From: CAYSDH01 sp964429805
Lineage (GTDB): Bacteria; Bacteroidota; Bacteroidia; Flavobacteriales_D; JABDKJ01
Assembly: GCA_964429805.1 (NCBI GenBank)
Contig: CAYSDH010000005.1
Span: forward strand, 1 to 64,000
DNA length: 64,000 nt
Direction of reading: 5' to 3'
Shown here: in pieces, positions 25,137 to 34,264 of the stretch
How the letters are laid out: every line of letters starts with the position of its first letter
How positions within the stretch are numbered: position 1 is the stretch's first letter
Notes under the pieces: model-generated
What the model was told of the DNA's origin: nothing
Database searches by the model: none
The model's input: the letters and a program-made list of their open reading frames with translations, nothing else
Program-made: the position numbers and the translations under genes

Positions 25137-28100
25137 TTATCTTCTTAGTTCTAAGTAGCCGTTAAGCTCCTCTTGTTGACCAAATGCGTCTTTGACCACC
25201 AGGATGACGAAATAGGTGCCGTCAGGAACTATGTTCCCGTTGCTTCCCTCTCCTTTCCATTGGTCTGAATTACTGTAGTTCGTTCGCTCAAAAATCTGGT
25301 TACCCCATCGGTTGAAAATTTGTACCGTGTTGTCAGGGTACACTTCCAAACCTGGAATTTCAAGACCATCATTTATGAGGTCATCATTTGGCGAAATACC
25401 GTTAGGCAGCTCAAGTAAGTCAGGATCGGTAACCTCAATACAGAGCGACTCTTCACATCCGTTTGCATCAGTGACTAGGAGACAGTATTCTCCGGCAATG
25501 AGGGAATCAAGATCACCACAACCTGGGGTGTCAGGACTGTTTCCTCCAGACCACTGACAGTTATATGGCAATGTTCCACCTGTAATTGTAGCGTCAATAA
25601 ACCCGTCCATACCTCCTGGTGTAGAGATGTTAAACGGAATATTGTTAGAGGCCAGTGGGCTAAACAACTCGATGTGAAGCGAGTCTGGCTCATCAATAGT
25701 GACCGTACTGATTTCTTCACAACCGTTGATGTCTGTCACAGTATATGTATACGTACCCTGAGGCAAGTTGATTGCACAAGAGTCTGGTCCGGTCAATGGA
25801 CTTGGCCCTGTCCAAGTAGTCGTGTAAGCTGGTGAACCTCCAATTGTCTCAAAGCAAACCGTACCTGATGAGTCTCCAAAACAAAGGGCCTCTTCAGTAT
25901 CTACTGCAGTAATGAGTGCAGGTGGCTCGGTGATGTTAAAGACTTCAGTATATGTACAATTAGCCGCATCAATGGCCACCAAGGTGAGGTCAGGTGCACA
26001 AATCATAGTTGGGTCAACAACTCCCGAACCATCAGTCCACGTGTACATAACGGTGCCGCACTCGCCATTAGGCGTAAATGTTGCTGAACCGTCACATGCC
26101 CCGGCACATGAGATATTGTCACCACTTGGGTAAGTGAATAGCGTCACGTCCACGGTAAACGGCATAGAAGGTTCTGTGAGCGTAATCGACTCAGAACCAA
26201 AGCAACCATTCCCATCCTCGACATAGAGTATATAGTCTCCGGCACACAGCAAGGAGATGGCATCGTCATCTGTGCTGACTAAGAAGGTATCGTTAGGCAT
26301 GCCAGCTTCTATCCAGTAGAAGGTGTATGAGCTACTGTCTCCACCTGAGACTGCGCTCTGTATAAATCCATCGCAGGCACCTTGACATGAAATGTTTGTT
26401 TCACACTCATAGATGGTCGTACTCAGACTCACTTCAAGCTCAAGTCCTTCGGTAACTGTCACCGTATCGTTAAACATACATCCGTTGGCGTCAATAATCT
26501 CTATCGGGTAATCACCAGCGCAGAGCATGTTAAGGGTAGCTGTATCTGGCACAAACGTGAATGGACCTGTACCTCCAGTGATGGTTATATCAATCTCTCC
26601 ATCACAGGCACCAAAGCAACTCACTCCAAATCCACCTTCATACTCAAGCACTGCGATGTCGACCAAGATGATGTCTGGCTCTGTGATGGTTATGCACTCA
26701 GTGGCTTGACATCCGTTGGCGTCTGACACCGTCTTACAGTATTCTCCAGGCTGGAGATCAGAGATGTTACTACCTGTGGCAAGGAAGCCATTTGGACCAT
26801 TCCACAAAATAGAATACGGAGCTGAACCACCCGTTGGCGTGCATGAAATGCTACCATCATTAAATCCGAAGCATGACACATTGGTTGGAACACAATTACA
26901 CTCGAGTGTATCTGGCTGCATGAGATCATATGAGCCCATTCCTTCACAATTGTTGTTGTCAGTAACCGTGACAGTATATGGAGGAGGACTTGCACAGAGG
27001 TTGGCATTTGTCAATGGTCCCATGTCGCCATTAGACCAGGCATAACTTACGTAGACTCCGCTTCCACCAGTAGTGCTCTGCACACTAAGCTGACCGTTAC
27101 AATCATCAAAGCACAAGATGCTCTGAGCCTCTGTAATCATGACAGTTATAGGCTCCGGCTCAACCAAAGTAATAGACCCCATCACCTCACAACTGTTTGC
27201 ATCAGTGACTGTGTATGAATACGTTCCGGCACAGACACATCCGTCAAAAGAGAAGTCAGTGCTTCCTCCGACACATCCTCCGCCAGACCATATGACACTG
27301 TATGGAGGTGTTCCGCCTGAAACGCTTAGCTCGATAGAGCCATCACAATCGCCACCACATGTCACATTAAACTCATCAATAAACGGTGCAGTAGCCACTG
27401 CAATAAGAGTGTCAGGCTCATCAATAACATATGAAAGAAGTGTGTCACACTCATTCATGTCAGTCACAAGAACATCATACACTCCAGGCGGCAATCCATT
27501 TTGGAAGGCTGCACCTTGAGTAATTGGCGGTGTGGTACCTGTCCAGTTGTATGTATAGTTTGGCGTACCACCTTCGATGTTGAGGACGATAGACCCATTG
27601 TTGTTACCGAAACAATCAACACTATCTACCTGAGCAAGAGTGTCTACAAGAAGAGAAGGCGCTGTCAACTCCCAACCGTCAGCTGGACAGACAGAGCAAC
27701 CAAGTGAATCAGATACGGTAACGAAGTAGTCTCCCGCACATAATGAGTCAATGACAAATGGGTCAGCTGAAATAGAGTCGACACCACAATCTGTATCCCA
27801 CCATGTGAAGTCGTATACGTTACCTACATATGGAGTTCCACCTTGTACTGTGGCATACACTATTCCGTTGCACTCACCTGCACAACTCACACCGTAGTCA
27901 TCTCCATAAGGCACATTGTTCATGACCACAACCACTGGATTAGGCACTGAGATGCAAATTTCATCTTGATCCATACATCCATTCTGATCACTTACGAATA
28001 TGGTATAACAACCTTCTGGCAGACCCGTCACTGTCTCTTCACCTGTCAGAGAGTTAGGTGCACTGAAGATTTCTACATTGGCCGCATTTTCAACTGTAAT

Positions 28101-31100
28101 GCTGTACGGAGGAGTTCCTCCTTCAATATTCATCACGATACTTCCATCAGAACCGCCACTACATGACACGTCTACAGAGTTTTCTGTATTGAATGTAAAC
28201 TCATCTGGCTCAGCCATAATGACGAAGGTGTTTTGAATACAACCATTCGCGTCTTCCTTAATTATCTCATAACCAAGAGTGTCTTGACTTGCGCACAAAC
28301 CTCCTAGAGAGTCAAGTCCAAACTCTTGCTGAATGAACGGAACCTCTGGCTCAAACCATGTACAGTAGAATCCGTCAACACCCGGAGTACCTCCAGTCAC
28401 GTCAACAGAAATCCATCCATCACAGGCATCAGGGCACGAAATTTGCCAACCATTATAATCGGATGTCATCACGTTTTCGATCAACATGTCATCAGGAGCA
28501 GTGAGCGTGATAATGCGCATGAACGTACAACCCAGTGAGTCTGTGACAGTGACCCTGTACCATCCTTTGCACAAGAGAGTCAAATCTTCGTCAGTGCTAA
28601 ATGTTGGAGCCGTGTCAAAAGCAGCTACATCTCCAATGTCAACTGGCCCTTGCCACTCGTAGGTATACGGGTTGCCAGTCATAAACGGTGTTCCACCGTA
28701 AGGGATTAGGTCTAGTTCACCTGTACATGCGTCAAAACAGTCAGTTGGAGTCATGTCAAACAAGGCTCCGAGCTCTGGCGGCTCTTCTACAAATAGACAT
28801 GTATCAACCATACAGCCATTCTGATCAGTGACAGTCAAACACCAGAGTCCACCGCAGACGTTATTCAGGTCTTGGGTGTTAAACGGACCTTGATTGCAGT
28901 TTCCACCTTCCCACTCATATATATATGGAGGAATACCACCGCTCATTGTCAAGTTTATGGCACCAGTGCTATCTCCGTGACATAAGACATCAGTGACATC
29001 AAAATCCAAGTCCATGGCAGGACTAATAATATCAATAGAGATTGTCGTATCTGCCTTACATCCATTTGCATCGGTAACAGTCAAGATGTAATCGCATGGA
29101 AGACAAAATGGTGCCGCAGGGGCAAACACTGGGAAACCTGTTATGTCTGGACAATCTACAGGCAACCACTCATATGTATAGGGTCCTGTACCACCAATGC
29201 CAATACCGAGGGCAGAACCACAGTCTTGACCTTCACACTGTATATCATTTCTGTCTAAGATGAGTACTTCTATTTGAGTTGGCTCAGTGATGTTAACCGT
29301 CAAGTCGATGGAGCATCCAGCAGCATCTGAGATTGTGACTACATATAATCCTGCTTCAAGATTTGTCAAACAAGGGTCTGTTCCTAAACCGCTGCTCCAC
29401 ATGTACGTGTATGGGTCTCCGCTTATAAATGGAGTTCCGCCTGCTCCACTCACGCAGACAGCGCCAGTATTCTCTCCGTTACAGGCAGGATCATCTTGGC
29501 TAACAACAATACCAGTCAGTCCTGTTGCCGGCTCTATCAAGCTTACTTGAAGTGAAGCCTCACAGCCATTATCATCAATTGCTGTCACAGTGTACTGCGC
29601 AGCAGGGCCACAAAATGTTGGTCCTGTTCCGACAACCGCACCTGCCAAGGCCCACTCGTATGATACAGGATTACCACTTCCACCTTGACACAGCACAGTG
29701 GCGCATCCGTCTGCTCCACCATTACAAGGTACCGGCTGAATGTCAGTGATTATAATCTCTTTGACTGAAGGTTCGCTAATGGTGATCATTTGGCTGTCTG
29801 AACATCCAGAGTCAATGTCTGTGGCAGTGACATTATATGTACCTGCACACAAGTTGCTGAACGCACCTCCTGGTGAATCTATGGTAAACGTGTACGTACC
29901 AGAACCACCACCAGCAGTTGGGAATATCTCACCATCACAAGCACCAAAGCAAGACACATTAAAGCCTCCGTTATACTCCAGAGCTGGCGCGCTTAGTGTC
30001 ACCACATTACCCACACCAACTTGCACCGTATCTATAGTCACACATCCAGCTGCATCAGTAACGCGCACCCAGTATGTACCTTGACATAAACCTGTCTGAT
30101 CTTCATCGGTAGCTGGACCATCACCAATCATTACTCCATCGTTCCAGAGCACATTGAATGGCATTATTCCGTCTAGAATGGTTAAGTCGATTGACCCGTT
30201 ACATACATCAGTACAACTTTCACCAAGCACAGTGAAGTCGAGATCTAATTCACTTACTTGAACTGTCACCTCGTCAGTGGCAACACATGCTGCGATACTT
30301 GTACTTACTAAGATATCAGTATCTTGAGTTGGTGTAATATTTACTGGTACAGACGTATTATCTGGGTTAAACACCAAAGAAGGAGAGGCTCCCCACATCA
30401 GTTGAGGCCCACCACTGTCTACACTTAGCACGGTAGACTCTCCCAAACAGAGATTTAAATCACCGACAATAAATACTTCTAGAGAATCATACAAGAAGAT
30501 GGTCTGCTCGTCAAGTATGGGCTGAATAAGGTCACACTCCGTGTTTGGGTTAAACACAGTGATTGTTACTGTTTCCAGTGGCTCACCTATGTCATCGTCA
30601 ATGGTGTTTAACTGAATCTCTGCACAAGTCTCTCCTGCCAAAACGGTGGCCGTAAGTATGGCGTTAGGATCTGCATTTTGAATCAAGTCATAATCAGTAC
30701 CGTTAATGGCATCTCCAGAAAGTTGGAACTGTACATCTGTGTCTACAAGCACTGGGTTATCGTAGCAAAAGCTCACGGTAGCGTTGTTACACTCTTCATA
30801 CATCACTTGGTTTCCACCATCCGTTTCTACAGTTAGAGTGACCTCATTACTCGTGATTTTTTCGATAAATACACCAGAATCCCAGAGTCTGTCAGAGGCA
30901 TCGGCAATAACAAGTTTGAGGTGATAGGTGTTACATGGAGTCAAGCTATCTGCAAAGGCAGTAAGTCCTCTTGTCCATCCGTCATACTGAATCTGAGCAA
31001 GCGGATTAATAGGGTTTTGATGATAGAACTGTTCGTTGACTGGCCCACAAGAAGGTAGCGAAGGGTTACCTCCATTGATGGTATTAATAGACACCCAGTC

Positions 31101-31670
31101 AGGATTGGCGCTTGTACCTGGTACAATGGCCAAGTTCTTTTTGTTAGGTATACCAAAATTTCCATTGACCTCTAGCGGGTCCGTTACTCCAGTAAGAATG
31201 AATGCAAAGGCATCATTAAAGTTGGTACAGACGTACTCGTCATACTCTTCAGAAGCAAAAGAGAAGTCAAAACGCAAGGTGTCTCCAGCAGGAATGATGT
31301 CAAACTCCAACACACATGCATCAGCACTTGCATAGCCCGAAATGAAACTCAGGTCAGGATCACCTGGCTGAATGGTGACATAACTTTTACCCTCAAGGTT
31401 GTTTGGCCCTGGCGCATTCGTGATACGACCAGTGGTCAGTAAGACCCCTTCATCAATGTCAAAGTTCGGGTCCGTCACCTCAAAAAGCCCCCCAGACACA
31501 CCCGGAATACCCACCGAAAGGACTGGATTAAGTATTGTTACACCTTGACCTTCAAGCTGCTCAATCATTTCTTGGGCAGTGGCTGGCGTGACAGTCATCT
31601 GCGCTTGTGCTGTCAATCCGACTAGTAAGGCCGATAAAACGAGTATGTTCTTTGTAACCCTCATTTTCAT
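25137..31670 (-). CDS. Giant SprB-repeat adhesin with T9SS type B sorting domain
   Basis: This cell-surface protein is about 2,177 residues. I place the start at the ATG ending at 31670, because the signal peptide (RVTKNILVLSALLVGLTAQAQ) follows it; an upstream ATG at 31721 would add 17 polar residues. Next come a choice-of-anchor L-type domain (about 20-270, GVTILNPVLSVGIPG and GVLLTTGRI), a Calx-beta-like domain (about 275-380, DVQFQLSGDAINGTDYDL), about 19 SprB-type repeats of roughly 85 residues, and a C-terminal type B (gliding) sorting domain (LPNGISPNDDLINDGLEIPG, VQIFNRWGNQIFE). SprB-like adhesins move on the surface during gliding, or mediate attachment. Cognate PorP/SprF and PorE-like genes follow directly. 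Confidence 0.93.
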   Translation of the reverse strand: MKMRVTKNILVLSALLVGLTAQAQMTVTPATAQEMIEQLEGQGVTILNPVLSVGIPGVSGGLFEVTDPNFDIDEGVLLTTGRITNAPGPNNLEGKSYVTIQPGDPDLSFISGYASADACVLEFDIIPAGDTLRFDFSFASEEYDEYVCTNFNDAFAFILTGVTDPLEVNGNFGIPNKKNLAIVPGTSANPDWVSINTINGGNPSLPSCGPVNEQFYHQNPINPLAQIQYDGWTRGLTAFADSLTPCNTYHLKLVIADASDRLWDSGVFIEKITSNEVTLTVETDGGNQVMYEECNNATVSFCYDNPVLVDTDVQFQLSGDAINGTDYDLIQNADPNAILTATVLAGETCAEIQLNTIDDDIGEPLETVTITVFNPNTECDLIQPILDEQTIFLYDSLEVFIVGDLNLCLGESTVLSVDSGGPQLMWGASPSLVFNPDNTSVPVNITPTQDTDILVSTSIAACVATDEVTVQVSELDLDFTVLGESCTDVCNGSIDLTILDGIMPFNVLWNDGVMIGDGPATDEDQTGLCQGTYWVRVTDAAGCVTIDTVQVGVGNVVTLSAPALEYNGGFNVSCFGACDGEIFPTAGGGSGTYTFTIDSPGGAFSNLCAGTYNVTATDIDSGCSDSQMITISEPSVKEIIITDIQPVPCNGGADGCATVLCQGGSGNPVSYEWALAGAVVGTGPTFCGPAAQYTVTAIDDNGCEASLQVSLIEPATGLTGIVVSQDDPACNGENTGAVCVSGAGGTPFISGDPYTYMWSSGLGTDPCLTNLEAGLYVVTISDAAGCSIDLTVNITEPTQIEVLILDRNDIQCEGQDCGSALGIGIGGTGPYTYEWLPVDCPDITGFPVFAPAAPFCLPCDYILTVTDANGCKADTTISIDIISPAMDLDFDVTDVLCHGDSTGAINLTMSGGIPPYIYEWEGGNCNQGPFNTQDLNNVCGGLWCLTVTDQNGCMVDTCLFVEEPPELGALFDMTPTDCFDACTGELDLIPYGGTPFMTGNPYTYEWQGPVDIGDVAAFDTAPTFSTDEDLTLLCKGWYRVTVTDSLGCTFMRIITLTAPDDMLIENVMTSDYNGWQISCPDACDGWISVDVTGGTPGVDGFYCTWFEPEVPFIQQEFGLDSLGGLCASQDTLGYEIIKEDANGCIQNTFVIMAEPDEFTFNTENSVDVSCSGGSDGSIVMNIEGGTPPYSITVENAANVEIFSAPNSLTGEETVTGLPEGCYTIFVSDQNGCMDQDEICISVPNPVVVVMNNVPYGDDYGVSCAGECNGIVYATVQGGTPYVGNVYDFTWWDTDCGVDSISADPFVIDSLCAGDYFVTVSDSLGCSVCPADGWELTAPSLLVDTLAQVDSVDCFGNNNGSIVLNIEGGTPNYTYNWTGTTPPITQGAAFQNGLPPGVYDVLVTDMNECDTLLSYVIDEPDTLIAVATAPFIDEFNVTCGGDCDGSIELSVSGGTPPYSVIWSGGGCVGGSTDFSFDGCVCAGTYSYTVTDANSCEVMGSITLVEPEPITVMITEAQSILCFDDCNGQLSVQSTTGGSGVYVSYAWSNGDMGPLTNANLCASPPPYTVTVTDNNNCEGMGSYDLMQPDTLECNCVPTNVSCFGFNDGSISCTPTGGSAPYSILWNGPNGFLATGSNISDLQPGEYCKTVSDANGCQATECITITEPDIILVDIAVLEYEGGFGVSCFGACDGEIDITITGGTGPFTFVPDTATLNMLCAGDYPIEIIDANGCMFNDTVTVTEGLELEVSLSTTIYECETNISCQGACDGFIQSAVSGGDSSSYTFYWIEAGMPNDTFLVSTDDDAISLLCAGDYILYVEDGNGCFGSESITLTEPSMPFTVDVTLFTYPSGDNISCAGACDGSATFTPNGECGTVMYTWTDGSGVVDPTMICAPDLTLVAIDAANCTYTEVFNITEPPALITAVDTEEALCFGDSSGTVCFETIGGSPAYTTTWTGPSPLTGPDSCAINLPQGTYTYTVTDINGCEEISTVTIDEPDSLHIELFSPLASNNIPFNISTPGGMDGFIDATITGGTLPYNCQWSGGNSPDTPGCGDLDSLIAGEYCLLVTDANGCEESLCIEVTDPDLLELPNGISPNDDLINDGLEIPGLEVYPDNTVQIFNRWGNQIFERTNYSNSDQWKGEGSNGNIVPDGTYFVILVVKDAFGQQEELNGYLELRR
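25440..30270 (-). repeat. Tandem array of about 19 SprB repeats inside the adhesin gene
   Basis: Each unit encodes about 85 residues with the core C-x-G-x-C/D-D/N-G-x-I, then GGTxPYxYxW and a closing xVTDxNGCxxxxxxxxxEP. Well preserved examples are VSCSGGSDGSIVMNIEGGTP, DCFGNNNGSIVLNIEGGTPN and VTCGGDCDGSIELSVSGGTP. The units differ a good deal from each other at DNA level, so this is an old array rather than a recent slippage product. Several units carry extra cysteine pairs, which may form disulfides outside the cell. Confidence 0.88.
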
Positions 31671-31717
31671 GTGATTAGAAAATTGTGTTTGAAATAATGT
31701 GTTTGATGGAGTATCGC

Positions 31718-32107
31718 TCAACGATTCTCTTCGATACCGAATTCACGAGCTTTTGCCGCTCGGCAATCTAACATGACCGCAATCTTGGTCATGTCTTCGA
31801 TAATTTCGAGAGAGTCGATACCTCCTTGGTCAAGAGTGGTGCGTATCTCAGCGCCAGCTTGAGCGCCAGCTACCTCTACGTTAGTTTTGGTGTCAAAAAC
31901 AACCAAACCAAGGCCTTCGCATGTGTTGACGATTACGTACTTCGAGTCATTCTTAAACAACTCATGAATCAGTAATGTGTGTTCAGATGTGAAATTCTGA
32001 ATTCGTACGATGGTGGTGGTGGTTTCCGAATCTGTTGAATCTTGTCCTGCCGTTGCCCCAAAAGAGACGCCAAGAAGGACAATCATGGTTAGTATCAGTT
32101 CTCTCAT
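31718..32107 (-). CDS. Small secreted protein heading the adhesin operon
   Basis: This 129-residue protein has a signal peptide (about 1-21, ILTMIVLLGVSFGATAG) and a mature part of about 108 residues with two cysteines (in VNTCEGLG and MLDCRAAKA). I recognise no family. It lies 47 bases upstream of the adhesin start codon on the same strand with no terminator between, so the two are probably co-transcribed. Possible roles are periplasmic chaperoning or regulation of the adhesin; both are guesses. A TAnnTTTG element 40 bases upstream may start the operon. Confidence 0.72.
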   Translation of the reverse strand: MRELILTMIVLLGVSFGATAGQDSTDSETTTTIVRIQNFTSEHTLLIHELFKNDSKYVIVNTCEGLGLVVFDTKTNVEVAGAQAGAEIRTTLDQGGIDSLEIIEDMTKIAVMLDCRAAKAREFGIEENR

Positions 32108-32146
32108 TCTGTTTCGCGTTTAGGTGTGTAGACATCACTACGAACA

Positions 32147-32154
32147 CAAAAGTA
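32147..32154 (-). promoter_or_regulatory. Possible -7 promoter element of the adhesin operon
   Basis: On the - strand this reads TACTTTTG, an exact TAnnTTTG element, 39 bases before the start codon of the 129-residue protein. No TTTG stands at the 19-base spacing upstream, so support rests on the -7 element and its distance from the gene. Confidence 0.4.
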
Positions 32155-32260
32155 ATAAACAATAGTCGAGGATAGTGTTGACAACTTTTTATTCGATGAA
32201 CTGGATATTATTTCTGACGACTAACATCAAATCTTCTTTCAACCACAAAAAGAATTCGTT

Positions 32261-32998
32261 CTACCCTCTCTGAGAGGCCCAGTACAAAAGGATTCCAGCC
32301 GCAACCCCTACGTTTAGTGAGGAAACACTTCCTGACATAGGAATTTTCACCTGAAAATCTGAGTTTTTCAACAATGAAGGCGACACTCCTTTATCCTCCG
32401 AACCCATCACAATTGCCAACGGACCAGTGATTTTTGTCTTCGAAATTGATGAATCTGATTTTTCAGAAGCACAACAGACCTTTATATCAGAGGCATGTAA
32501 AAAATGAACCGCATCAAGCAAATGAGGCACCTTACAAATTGGTATAGAATGAAGCGCCCCTGATGATATTCTGATGGCCTCGCTATTAATCCGCGCAGCA
32601 CCTTGACTTGGTATGACCACAAAATGAGCACCGAAACACTCGGCTGTTCTGCATATTGCTCCAAAATTTCTGACATCAGTCACCCCGTCTAAAATTAAAC
32701 CTAGAGGCTCTTCTCCACGCTCAATTATCTGAGGCACTATCTCTTCCAAATTGTGGTATGGAATCAAAGACATAAGCGCCACCACACCTTGATGATTGAG
32801 GTCAGTCATGCGATCTAGTTTCTCTTGTGGCACGAACTGCACGGGCACGTTCATTGTTTTTGCCATGGAGACTAGACGCCTCATGTTGTCACCCGTACTC
32901 CCTTTTTTGACTAACAGCTTATCTAATGAAGTCTCATTCTCAAGAGCTTCGATACACGTGTGTATGCCGCTTATTAGCGTCTTGTCATTCTTTCCCAT
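32261..32998 (-). CDS. rlmB: 23S rRNA 2'-O-methyltransferase RlmB (TrmH/SPOUT family)
   Basis: RlmB methylates the 2'-hydroxyl of G2251 (E. coli numbering) in the peptidyl-transferase region of 23S rRNA. The 245 residues have the small N-terminal RNA-binding domain (about 1-80, ISGIHTCIEALE) and a SPOUT catalytic domain with motif 1 DGVTDVRNFGAICRTAECFG, motif 2 VMGSEDKGVS and motif 3 IPMSGSVSSLNVGVAAGILL. All are complete. TrmH relatives can act on tRNA; the N-terminal domain favours RlmB. It follows the GWxTD lipoprotein gene by 12 bases. Confidence 0.92.
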   Translation of the reverse strand: MGKNDKTLISGIHTCIEALENETSLDKLLVKKGSTGDNMRRLVSMAKTMNVPVQFVPQEKLDRMTDLNHQGVVALMSLIPYHNLEEIVPQIIERGEEPLGLILDGVTDVRNFGAICRTAECFGAHFVVIPSQGAARINSEAIRISSGALHSIPICKVPHLLDAVHFLHASDIKVCCASEKSDSSISKTKITGPLAIVMGSEDKGVSPSLLKNSDFQVKIPMSGSVSSLNVGVAAGILLYWASQRG

Positions 32999-33010
32999 TA
33001 CTAATCAAAT

Positions 33011-34264
33011 TCAAAAGTTGACAATCTGCCCTCCTCTCCAGGCATCAACTGCCATGTACCACGAGGCCTTGTAGTTAAGCTCTCTGCGCAAGCGATAATC
33101 ATTGCCAGAAAAGGGATTGTTTTGAGATTTAATAAAAACCATACTCAGGCCCGAAGAGTCATCTGAACGCCCATAGTACCAAGTCTCTTTTGTGCCGTCT
33201 GTTGTGATTTTGTTAGGCGGACCATATATGATGTGAATCATTCCTCTATCACTCCTCCACCCTTCTACATGGGCCGTAAAAAACCGGTCAGACTCCTCTA
33301 CTCGCTGATAAAACTCTGCAATTAATTTTCTTGCTCGCTCTCGGCTCCCCGCACAGTTTAACCAGAAATCTTCAAAGGCCTCTTTCTTGTTTTCGCTGAA
33401 TTGCATTTTTTCATGCTCCTCTTTTGTCGAAATATATTTGAGCACTTCAATCAGCTTTTCTATGTCTGTCACTTCTGGAAAAGCTTCTCCTGTCTGTCGC
33501 AGAGAAAACGTCTCACCTGAAGTGGCGTCTTTATACAAACAAACCATACCGCTTGGACAAGAAAGAGAATAGCCACCATTTTCTTCTCGGTACACTTGCT
33601 TGCTTCCCAAAATCTTACCAGAGAATGAAGGAAGTTGATCCATGCTAAACGGAGGTAGTGGCATTTGAAAGTCGTCTTTATACTCTTTGACTTCCAGCTC
33701 GTAGGAAGAAAACTTGGTGGACTCCATCACGATTGACGAATCATTTGTAAGCACGTTGTGCATTGACAGATGGCCACGGTCATTCATGAGTTTGACAAAC
33801 CTTTTGTCGTCTTTGCTTGTGCCGAGCAAGAGCTGATGCTCATCAACCTGACTTCGGTGCAGGTCTCTTACTCTGACCGTTATACTATAAGCAGAAGTGT
33901 CTCTAACCGCAAACGGAATGATGGAATAGCCCCTTATTTTTCGCTGACTTATCTCATTCACTTTGTCTACAATTTCAAAACTCGCAGTATCAGGTAAGGC
34001 ACTCTGAGAAAAGCCCACCCTGCTCTCGATTTCTACTTCGACTCGAGCAATAAACTCATCGTCAATGGTCTTTTTGTAGAGCAAATCTCCCGCATCAATT
34101 TCAAAGTGTAATTCGATTTGAGACGGAGTGCTTTGGTAGACACGAAGCTCATTATCCATGTCCTTGGAGACACGGTACAGATTTTCATAGTACCCTACCA
34201 GACCACTTTTTGAGGAACACGCACAGAGTAGGAATATGATGCTACTAAAAAGTAAAAGTCTCAT
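33011..34264 (-). CDS. GWxTD domain lipoprotein
   Basis: This 417-residue protein starts with a lipoprotein signal (FSSIIFLLCAC, lipidated cysteine at about 16). The middle part is beta-rich (about 40-210). The C-terminal region carries the GWxTD-like domain: ERARKLIAEFYQRVEESDRF, then VEGWRSDRGMIHIIYGPP and TWYYG. In this copy the canonical GWxTD reads GWRSD. The domain is common in Bacteroidota and Acidobacteriota and its role is not established. It lies between rmuC (4-base overlap) and rlmB. Confidence 0.85.
   Translation of the reverse strand: MRLLLFSSIIFLLCACSSKSGLVGYYENLYRVSKDMDNELRVYQSTPSQIELHFEIDAGDLLYKKTIDDEFIARVEVEIESRVGFSQSALPDTASFEIVDKVNEISQRKIRGYSIIPFAVRDTSAYSITVRVRDLHRSQVDEHQLLLGTSKDDKRFVKLMNDRGHLSMHNVLTNDSSIVMESTKFSSYELEVKEYKDDFQMPLPPFSMDQLPSFSGKILGSKQVYREENGGYSLSCPSGMVCLYKDATSGETFSLRQTGEAFPEVTDIEKLIEVLKYISTKEEHEKMQFSENKKEAFEDFWLNCAGSRERARKLIAEFYQRVEESDRFFTAHVEGWRSDRGMIHIIYGPPNKITTDGTKETWYYGRSDDSSGLSMVFIKSQNNPFSGNDYRLRRELNYKASWYMAVDAWRGGQIVNF

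Noticed and set aside
25440..30270. CRISPR-like array in the repeated region
   Set aside because: The repeats are coding, about 255 bases long, divergent, and in frame with SprB domain structure; no short exact direct repeats with spacers.
31671..31721. Upstream start of the giant adhesin at 31721
   Set aside because: It would put 17 polar residues before the signal peptide and overlap the upstream gene; the ATG at 31670 begins a normal signal peptide.
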